Assembly (NCBI GenBank): GCA_021786335.1
Contig: JAJYNM010000044.1
Span: 1-28,061, forward strand
DNA: 28,061 bases
DNA from: an archaeon
Lineage (GTDB): Archaea; Thermoproteota; Nitrososphaeria; Nitrososphaerales; UBA183
Direction of reading: 5' to 3'
Shown here: positions 23,953-28,061 of the stretch, in pieces
Layout of the letters: every line of letters starts with the position of its first letter
Numbering within the stretch: position 1 is the first letter of the stretch
Made by a program: the position numbers and the translations under genes
The notes under the pieces: generated by a model
The model's database searches: none
What the model was told of the DNA's origin: nothing
The model's input: only the letters and a program-made list of their open reading frames with translations

Positions 23953-24045
23953 CTAGAACCCTTCGTCGTCCGAGTCCTCTTCCCAGCCGTCTTCATCCAA
24001 GTCGTCGTCCAGGTCCTCGTCGAGCTCCTGGTCCTCTTCGGACAT
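23953..24045 (-). CDS. Highly acidic 30-residue microprotein, unknown function
   Basis: From ATG 24045 to TAG 23953 a short frame encodes 30 residues, 19 of them Asp or Glu, beginning MSEEDQELDED and ending EEDSDDEGF with a single Trp at position 21. A TATA-like box (24070-24079) is centred 29 nt upstream, the leaderless spacing used across this window, and it is shared with the divergent YrdC/Sua5 gene. I do not recognise a family. An acidic tail mimic, a DNA mimic or a partner of a basic protein such as ribosomal proteins or histone are guesses. It is too short for most gene callers; chance acidic repeats remain possible. Confidence 0.6.
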   Translation of the reverse strand: MSEEDQELDEDLDDDLDEDGWEEDSDDEGF

Positions 24046-24069
24046 GTCGCCCCCGCGCTTTTAGTTCCA

Positions 24070-24079
24070 CTATTAAATG
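24070..24079. promoter_or_regulatory. Bidirectional TATA-like element (acidic microprotein / YrdC)
   Basis: CTATTAAATG on the plus strand is centred 28 nt before ATG 24103. The reverse reading, CATTTAATAG, is centred 29 nt before ATG 24045. The near-equal spacing to both starts supports both gene calls. Confidence 0.6.
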
Positions 24080-24102
24080 TCACGGTGCTCCGGGGGGACG
24101 CC

Positions 24103-24693
24103 ATGGTCGAGGTCCTGACGATGGACGGGAGGGCCATATCGAGGGCCGCGGAGAAGGTGGTGCGGGGGGGACTAGTGGTCTACCCGACCGACACGGTCTA
24201 CGGTCTCGGCTGCGACCCCTTCAACGAGGACGCAGTCCGGAGGCTGTTCGCCGCCAAGGGGAGAAGTGCCAAGGCCGTCCCGGTCCTCTGCGGCTCCCGG
24301 GAGAAGGCGTCCGACCTGGTCTACCTGGGACCCAAGGGGGAGGAGCTGGCCAGGCGTCACTGGCCCGGGGCGCTTACCATAGTCGCGCCGCTGAAGATGA
24401 GGGTGCCGGACATGCTGAGCCAGGGGCCCACGCTCGGTGTCAGGGTCCCCAACCATCAACTCTGCCTCAAGCTTGTCGCCTCTTGCGGGGGCTGGCTGGC
24501 GGGGACGAGCGCCAACGTCTCGGGGGCGCCATCCGCAAGGAGCGCTGGGGACGCGCTGAGGCAGCTGGGGGACACGGTGGACCTTATCTTGGACGGCGGA
24601 CCATCTGCAGGGACCGGGTCGACCGTCGTCAGCGTGGTGGGCGGAGCGGTCACAATCTTAAGAACCGGTCAAATCGGGGTCGAAACGAGCTGA
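24103..24693 (+). CDS. YrdC/Sua5-family L-threonylcarbamoyladenylate synthase
   Basis: 196 residues from ATG 24103, the YrdC domain alone without Sua5's C-terminal extension. The family makes threonylcarbamoyl-AMP from threonine, bicarbonate and ATP, the first step of t6A37 tRNA modification. Visible are the VVYPTDTVYGLGCDPFNEDAVRRLFAAKGR nucleotide/threonine region, HWPGALTIV, LGVRVPNHQLC and the conserved GTSANVSG. The loop after KGR (SAKAVPVL) differs from the usual KxRPxxxPL. The frame stays open far upstream, but the TATA spacing supports ATG 24103. A KEOPS Cgi121 gene about 500 nt downstream, convergent, fits the same pathway. Confidence 0.9.
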   Translation: MVEVLTMDGRAISRAAEKVVRGGLVVYPTDTVYGLGCDPFNEDAVRRLFAAKGRSAKAVPVLCGSREKASDLVYLGPKGEELARRHWPGALTIVAPLKMRVPDMLSQGPTLGVRVPNHQLCLKLVASCGGWLAGTSANVSGAPSARSAGDALRQLGDTVDLILDGGPSAGTGSTVVSVVGGAVTILRTGQIGVETS

Positions 24694-24700
24694 GAGAAGG

Positions 24701-25213
24701 ACGAACCTGATAGTCACGTCAGCCAAGGGGCTCGAGGCGAGGGCCTCGGCCGAGTTCAAGGAGATAGCCCTGCTCTCAGGCATCAGGAAGCTGGTCATAG
24801 ACAGGTCGGCCTACGATGGGGTCATAGAGGTGGACGTAGAAGACCCCAAGGCGCTCCTCGCGTTCATCACTGACTACGTCCGTTCCGAGCCGTTCAGGGT
24901 GAGATACATCCTGAGGATAATCCCCATCGGCCGCGTGGTGGACACCAAGCTGGACGAGATCGTGAAGGCTGTGAAAGACCTCTCGGAGGCCATAGGCCCC
25001 GGCGAGACATTCAGGATAACCATAGAGGCGAGGGACTCACCTTACTCCGACAAGCAGCTCATCGATTCTCTGGCAGACGCCATCGACAGGAATGTCGACC
25101 TCGACTCCCCGGACAAGGTAGTCCTCCTGGAGATCTTCGGGGAGTACGCGGGTGTGTCTGTCATTTCACCGAGCGAGATGGTGAGCATCCAGAAGCTCAA
25201 GCGCGCTGCCTAA
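24701..25213 (+). CDS. THUMP-domain RNA-binding protein, Tan1-like, with a non-ATG start
   Basis: Coding sequence reads NLIVTSAKGLEARASAEFKEIALLSGIRKLVID... to TAA 25213, but no ATG, GTG or TTG is in frame between the stop at 24659 and GTG 24830. Thaumarchaeal relatives, as I recall them, begin MNLIVT, which puts an ACG (24701) where ATG is expected, 7 nt after the YrdC stop; CTG 24707 is another option. From ACG it is 170 residues. The THUMP fold with VRYILRIIPIGRVVDTKLDEI resembles Tan1, the partner of tRNA ac4C acetyltransferase. GTG 24830 would delete the conserved N-terminus. Translation is probably coupled to the upstream gene. Confidence 0.75.
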   Translation, partial: TNLIVTSAKGLEARASAEFKEIALLSGIRKLVIDRSAYDGVIEVDVEDPKALLAFITDYVRSEPFRVRYILRIIPIGRVVDTKLDEIVKAVKDLSEAIGPGETFRITIEARDSPYSDKQLIDSLADAIDRNVDLDSPDKVVLLEIFGEYAGVSVISPSEMVSIQKLKRAA

Positions 25214-25647
25214 GACCTGCCGGCTCCGAGGAGAGCCGCCCCTTCGATCCTTGCGAGCTCGGGGCGCGAAAGCCGCTTCCTTGGTAGGCCGACCCCTTTG
25301 AAGCCGGAGGGTAAGCTGGGGGTGGCGTGTCCTGCCACGATGGCGAGGAACTTCTCACCCCTCGTCGCCCCCTCCGACTCGATGGCCCTCGAGATCTGGG
25401 TCGTCCCCGCGAACCTCAGCAGCAGGTCGATCTCCGGCTTCTTGGCCAGTAGGCCCCCTGACTCCATCGCCTGCAAGGTCTGCGCGGCGAGCATCTCCGC
25501 CAGGAACTCGTTCTTGACCGACCCCACCCTCAGCGTCTGGACCACTGCCTCTGGGTTCGCGCGAACCAGGGCGCCCTTCGCTTCGCCTGGGTCCATCCCT
25601 TCGCAGAGATATGCTCGCGCAGTCGCCCTCCGCATCTCATCCACCAT
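25210..25647 (-). CDS. KEOPS complex subunit Cgi121-like
   Basis: 145 residues from ATG 25647. The core KNEFLAEMLAAQTLQAMESGGLLAKKPEIDLLLRFAGTTQISRAIESEGATRGEKFLAIVAG carries the Cgi121 pattern: the DLLLRxxGTxQIxxAIxxxG helix pair. In KEOPS, Cgi121 binds Bud32 and recruits tRNA by its 3' CCA end during t6A37 synthesis. The start overlaps the ubiquitin-like gene by 11 nt; ATG 25635 would avoid the overlap. Its TAG (25210-25212) overlaps the convergent THUMP gene's TAA (25211-25213). The last 35 residues (basic KGVGLPRKRLSRPEL...) are less typical. It is the last gene of the S17e operon. Confidence 0.8.
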   Translation of the reverse strand: MVDEMRRATARAYLCEGMDPGEAKGALVRANPEAVVQTLRVGSVKNEFLAEMLAAQTLQAMESGGLLAKKPEIDLLLRFAGTTQISRAIESEGATRGEKFLAIVAGHATPSLPSGFKGVGLPRKRLSRPELARIEGAALLGAGRS

Positions 25648-25894
25648 GCGAGAACGGCAGGAGAGCAACCTTGGCCCCGTCTGCTATGCGGACTCCCCTT
25701 CCGGCAGGGACGAAAGCCTCGCCGTCTTCGACCATGACCAGCGTGTTGTATCTACTGAACCCCGGCTCTCTGAGCCCTGTCATCGCCCTCACCCGATCTA
25801 CAAGGTCTGACGCGTCAAGCTCCTCGTCTTGTAGGGTGACGTCCCTCGCACCGACGGCCGTGCCTATGTGGCCCAGGCACGTAACCCGAATCAT
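25637..25894 (-). CDS. Ubiquitin-like beta-grasp protein (MoaD/ThiS/Urm1/SAMP type)
   Basis: An 85-residue beta-grasp protein: opening strand MIRVTCLGHIGTAVG, helix SDLVDRVRAMTG, strand NTLVMVEDGEAFV, then VRIADGAKVALLPFSHGG. It ends exactly in Gly-Gly, the feature that lets these proteins be adenylated and made into a C-terminal thiocarboxylate or conjugated to lysines. Roles of relatives are sulfur donation for molybdopterin, thiamine or tRNA 2-thiouridine, and SAMP-type protein modification. Placement beside Cgi121 hints at tRNA thiolation, but no E1-like or Ncs6 gene is in the window to confirm it. It overlaps the upstream stop by 4 nt. Confidence 0.88.
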   Translation of the reverse strand: MIRVTCLGHIGTAVGARDVTLQDEELDASDLVDRVRAMTGLREPGFSRYNTLVMVEDGEAFVPAGRGVRIADGAKVALLPFSHGG

Positions 25895-26709
25895 CCCTGG
25901 TCCAGGAACAGCAGCCTTTCCTTATACCTTCTCCCCTCGTAAGTGGACCCGGGGGGGAACAGACGCCCCTTCCCTCCATTCAGCCGGAGCCTGAGCGCCT
26001 CGCCGCCTGCGGCCCCGAGCGCTTCGATGGGGAACCTTACGGAGACCGGCCTTGGGTCTACCATGTGCATGGACGTCTTGCAGGGGAGGAGCTTCCCTGA
26101 CCTGGCGGCTGCGACCACGTCGTCCTTCATCAGCTTCCTGGGGAGGAGGACGAACTTCCTGCGCTCCTGCAGCTCCAGGTCTATGTCGTCCTCCGGGACG
26201 AACCGCCTCTCCCAACCGAGCCGCTCGGAAATCCGGTCGAACGACGCAATGACCGCTCTGACCTCTTCCAGATGTGGCCTGCCTACAAGGTAGGCTGCGT
26301 CGCTCGTCAGCACGGCCAAAGCTGTCTCCCTCCGCTCCAGGGCCGAGAACGCCTCGGCCAGGGTAGTCCTTCGCGCGCTAGGCAATGATCCCAAGGCATC
26401 GTCCACGCCGTCGCTCTGCCTCGGCTTGTAGACCCTTGCCCACCTCCCCAGCGCTATGGCCCGCGAACTGTAATGGACGGCGCAGCAGACAGCGTTCTCG
26501 ATCTTGAGTTCCTGGAACGCAGCCAGTCTGTGCATACCGTCCAGGACGGTCGCCGACTCCCTGTCGATTATGATGGGGTCCTTCTGGACGCCGTCGCGCG
26601 TGATCTCCTGCGCGAGCTCCTTGACGTGCCTCGGGATAGTGTCCTCATGGGGGCGGAGCGAACTCACAGGCCTGACCCCTAGGGTGAAGCCCGCCGTCGC
26701 CAGGGCCAA
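25891..26709 (-). CDS. ParB-fold protein resembling archaeal free-serine kinase (SerK)
   Basis: 272 residues. The N-terminal ParB/sulfiredoxin-type domain has SSLRPHED and VLDGMHRLAAFQEL. Against the Thermococcus SerK sequence as I remember it, Glu22 matches its catalytic Glu30 (KPHE), and DGMHR (57-61) matches DGHHR with one His changed to Met. The C-terminal segment LMKDDVVAAARSGKLLPCKTSMHMV parallels SerK's EVMELVKRGEVFSPKTTRHVL. SerK phosphorylates free L-serine to O-phosphoserine for cysteine or serine metabolism. A ParB-like DNA-binding role is the alternative. Start TTG 26709 is 5 nt after the S17e stop, and the end overlaps the ubiquitin-like gene. Confidence 0.72.
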   Translation of the reverse strand: MALATAGFTLGVRPVSSLRPHEDTIPRHVKELAQEITRDGVQKDPIIIDRESATVLDGMHRLAAFQELKIENAVCCAVHYSSRAIALGRWARVYKPRQSDGVDDALGSLPSARRTTLAEAFSALERRETALAVLTSDAAYLVGRPHLEEVRAVIASFDRISERLGWERRFVPEDDIDLELQERRKFVLLPRKLMKDDVVAAARSGKLLPCKTSMHMVDPRPVSVRFPIEALGAAGGEALRLRLNGGKGRLFPPGSTYEGRRYKERLLFLDQG

Positions 26710-26713
26710 GGCT

Positions 26714-26926
26714 CTACACCGGCGGCTCTTCGACGGCCGGGCCCTCTGCCTCTTCCGACTCGGCTTCCTTCTTCTTCGTGATGTATCCTGCTATGCGGTT
26801 CCTGAGCTGCTTGGATGGGATGACCGCCAGAACTTCGAGCGACTTCTTGTTCCCTTCGAAGTCGTTGCCGAAGGCCTCGGGGTGCCGCTGCAAGATCTCT
26901 TCCGACAGCCTACGAGTCCTATCCAA
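26714..26926 (-). CDS. rps17e: 30S ribosomal protein S17e
   Basis: A 70-residue archaeal/eukaryal-type small-subunit protein. The pattern RLSEEILQRHPEAFGNDFEGNKKSLEVLAVIPSKQLRNRIAGYITKKK matches S17e, including the invariant IPSKxLRNxIAGY. A Glu/Pro-rich tail of about 18 residues (KEAESEEAEGPAVEEPPV) extends the usual end. Start TTG 26926 is 31 nt from a TATA-like box at 26954-26961. It leads a four-gene minus-strand operon with tiny gaps or overlaps (SerK-like, ubiquitin-like, Cgi121), so a housekeeping promoter drives all four. Confidence 0.93.
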   Translation of the reverse strand: MDRTRRLSEEILQRHPEAFGNDFEGNKKSLEVLAVIPSKQLRNRIAGYITKKKEAESEEAEGPAVEEPPV

Positions 26927-26953
26927 CTTCCGTCAAGCCCGACAGATTGGCAT

Positions 26954-26961
26954 CATTAACC
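26954..26961 (-). promoter_or_regulatory. TATA-like box for the S17e operon
   Basis: GGTTAATG on the minus strand is centred about 31 nt upstream of TTG 26926. It overlaps the last codons of the upstream TatD gene, giving the operon its own promoter. Confidence 0.5.
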
Positions 26962-27693
26962 TTTCGAGTCGGCCCCTAGGTAGCGCAGGGCGTTACCGGA
27001 GGTAAGAGATATCGCCTCCAGGGGGGACATCCCCCAGATCTCAGCAAGCCTGAAGGCGACAGAGGGGACGAGCGCGGGCCCGTGGACCCCCCCCAGGGGG
27101 GCGTAGGCCACGGGGGAGTCGGATTCGACAAGGGTGAGCGCGGGGTCGCACCTCCGGGCCAGGCGCTGGAGCTTCTTCGAGTAGAGGAGGGCCGGGCTGA
27201 ATGAGACGAAGTATCCTCTCCGAAGGACCGCGGGGAGAGCATCCTCCGCCTCGAGCCAGTGCACGAGCAGAGGGCCGGTACTGAACGACCCGAGCACCTC
27301 CATGACCTGGGCTTCGGCCCCCCTCGAGTGGACGTGTACGGGGACCTTCGCGGCCTCCGCGGCCTGCAGCTGGTACCTGAACGCGTTCAGCTGGGCGCTC
27401 CCTTCTCCGGTGGGGGAGTAGGAAGGGTCCAGGCCGACCTCCCCCAGCCCCCTCGCCAGCTCCAACATCGGAGCGATCCATGAAAGGTCCTTGTCCTTCT
27501 CCGCCTCTGAGGGATGGAGCCCCACGAAGGGATAGACAGTCCCGGGGTAGGCTGCGGAGGCGGCGACCACCCCCTCAGAGGTCTTGCGGTCGACCCCGCA
27601 GGCCACGAGGACAGCCTCGGAGCTGACGCTCCTGGCTACCCCCGAGACATACTCCGGGGGGTCAAGGTGCATGTGGGAATCGACGAAACGCAC
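26956..27693 (-). CDS. TatD-family metal-dependent hydrolase
   Basis: A 245-residue TIM-barrel amidohydrolase-superfamily enzyme. Metal ligands are in place: His7 and His9 (DSHMHLD), Glu85 (LGEVGLD), His122 (VHVHSRG) and Asp192 (VESDSP). His145 (LLVHWLEAE) takes the usual HCFTG position in altered form. TatD proteins are 3'-5' exonucleases or DNases in DNA repair and quality control; some archaeal members have unassigned substrates. Start GTG 27693 gives the canonical RFVDSHMHL N-terminus and lies 24 nt from a TATA-like box at 27713-27721. S17e follows 29 nt downstream from a separate promoter. Confidence 0.9.
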   Translation of the reverse strand: MRFVDSHMHLDPPEYVSGVARSVSSEAVLVACGVDRKTSEGVVAASAAYPGTVYPFVGLHPSEAEKDKDLSWIAPMLELARGLGEVGLDPSYSPTGEGSAQLNAFRYQLQAAEAAKVPVHVHSRGAEAQVMEVLGSFSTGPLLVHWLEAEDALPAVLRRGYFVSFSPALLYSKKLQRLARRCDPALTLVESDSPVAYAPLGGVHGPALVPSVAFRLAEIWGMSPLEAISLTSGNALRYLGADSKG

Positions 27694-27712
27694 GTCCCGT
27701 CTTGGCCAGAGA

Positions 27713-27721
27713 GGTATTTCA
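27713..27721 (-). promoter_or_regulatory. TATA-like box for the TatD gene
   Basis: TGAAATACC on the minus strand is centred 24 nt upstream of GTG 27693, supporting that start codon. Confidence 0.45.
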
Positions 27722-27818
27722 GGTCACTCCATACCACAAAGTCCTAAACACGGACGCGGTAAGTGCGGACCCTAGTTTTCTTACCTCTTTCCAAAATAGG
27801 GGTGGACTTGGACGTTTC

Positions 27819-27836
27819 CTGGCCCCAAAGGGCCAG
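27819..27836. promoter_or_regulatory. Perfect 7-bp inverted repeat upstream of the histone promoter
   Basis: CTGGCCC-CAAA-GGGCCAG could form a hairpin or bind a dimeric protein. It sits about 25 nt upstream of the histone TATA box, too far upstream to be in the histone mRNA if that is leaderless. An operator or architectural site is therefore likelier than a transcript hairpin. Confidence 0.45.
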
Positions 27837-27860
27837 CAGAAGGGGTGAAATCAGCCAAAA

Positions 27861-27870
27861 GTTTTTTAAC
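27861..27870 (+). promoter_or_regulatory. Strong TATA box for the histone gene
   Basis: GTTTTTTAAC, preceded by the A-rich BRE-like CCAAAA (27856-27861), is centred about 29 nt before ATG 27895. It is the best promoter match in the window. Confidence 0.65.
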
Positions 27871-27894
27871 ACGTCGCGACTACTTCAAAAGCGA

Positions 27895-28061
27895 ATGTCC
27901 AGTTCGGAGTTCGGCCTCGCAGCAGTCTACAGGGTGATAAAGAAGGCAGGGGCTGAGAGGGTAGGGGATGACGCAGCCATCGAGCTCAGGTCTGAGCTCG
28001 AGGCCCTTGGGATCCAGATATCCAGGCGGGCGGTGACCCTGGCTGCCCACGCGGGGAGGAA
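27895..28061 (+). CDS. Archaeal histone, 3' partial
   Basis: 55 codons are present before the window ends. The sequence SEFGLAAVYRVIKKAGAERVGDDAAIELRSELEALGIQISRRAVTLAAHAGRK follows the histone fold: alpha1 (AAVYRVIKKAG), loop L1 with the AERV motif, the long alpha2 (DDAAIELRSELEALGIQISRRAVTLAAHAGRK), ending at the GRK that precedes loop L2. It is a minimal histone-fold protein without a long N-terminal tail, expected to dimerise and wrap DNA. The promoter is strong and the mRNA probably leaderless. The remaining roughly 12-15 residues lie beyond the window. Confidence 0.93.
   Translation, partial: MSSSEFGLAAVYRVIKKAGAERVGDDAAIELRSELEALGIQISRRAVTLAAHAGR

Noticed and set aside
23902..24102. 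Upstream extension of the YrdC/Sua5 frame to 23902
   Set aside because: It would cross the TATA-like box at 24070-24079 and read antisense through the acidic microprotein. The YrdC domain begins properly from ATG 24103.
1..28061. CRISPR array, insertion sequence or transposase
   Set aside because: No spaced direct-repeat array, terminal inverted repeats or transposase-like frame was seen by eye.

Overview
The window is about 28 kb of GC-rich archaeal chromosome. Archaeal markers are ribosomal protein S17e, an archaeal histone, a Cgi121-type KEOPS subunit, a DhnA-type fructose-bisphosphate aldolase, an archaeal-type triosephosphate isomerase and a tRNA carrying a bulge-helix-bulge intron. Many genes start at TTG, and AGG is the favoured Arg codon. 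The gene set suggests a TACK-group archaeon, perhaps in or near Nitrososphaeria/Thaumarchaeota; this placement is an inference, not a phylogenetic result. Most transcription units have a TATA-like box centred 25-30 nt upstream of the start codon, or of the tRNA 5' end. Leaderless transcription is therefore probably the rule, and it guided several start choices.

Layout. 1-774: 3' end of an alpha/alpha-toroid (terpenoid-cyclase-like) protein. 910-998: tRNA-Arg(CCG) with a probable 15-nt intron in the variable loop. 1044-2276: MFS permease, divergent from a two-gene heterodimeric ABC exporter (2361-5920). 5990-9702: arginyl-tRNA synthetase, overlapping a SerB-like HAD phosphatase, then a class V aminotransferase. 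9739-9811: tRNA-Gln(CTG), followed by a RelE-type toxin whose antitoxin gene is broken by an amber codon, then a tRNA-like remnant and a small membrane-protein ORF. 11133-12785: APC amino-acid permease, divergent from a second class V aminotransferase (12854-13978). 14086-17399: two CPA2-type cation/proton antiporters. 17645-20037: a PadR regulator with an ABC-2 type drug exporter (ATPase plus permease), with a perfect inverted-repeat operator.

20042-23873 is central metabolism: DhnA-type aldolase divergent from class I fructose-1,6-bisphosphatase, then glutamate dehydrogenase and triosephosphate isomerase. The three sugar enzymes give a gluconeogenic set (triose phosphates to fructose 6-phosphate). 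23953-25894 reads as a tRNA-modification neighbourhood: a 30-residue highly acidic microprotein divergent from a YrdC/Sua5 protein, a Tan1-like THUMP protein with no normal start codon, a Cgi121 KEOPS subunit and a ubiquitin-like MoaD/ThiS/Urm1-type protein ending in Gly-Gly. The last two are the end of an S17e-led operon (26926 back to 25210) that also encodes a ParB-fold protein resembling archaeal free-serine kinase. A TatD-family hydrolase and the start of an archaeal histone gene close the window.

No CRISPR array, insertion sequence, rRNA or replication origin was seen. The points most worth checking are the tRNA-Arg intron, the acidic microprotein, the nonsense-broken antitoxin beside an intact toxin, the ACG (non-AUG) start of the THUMP gene and the translationally coupled S17e/serine-kinase-like/ubiquitin-like/Cgi121 operon.
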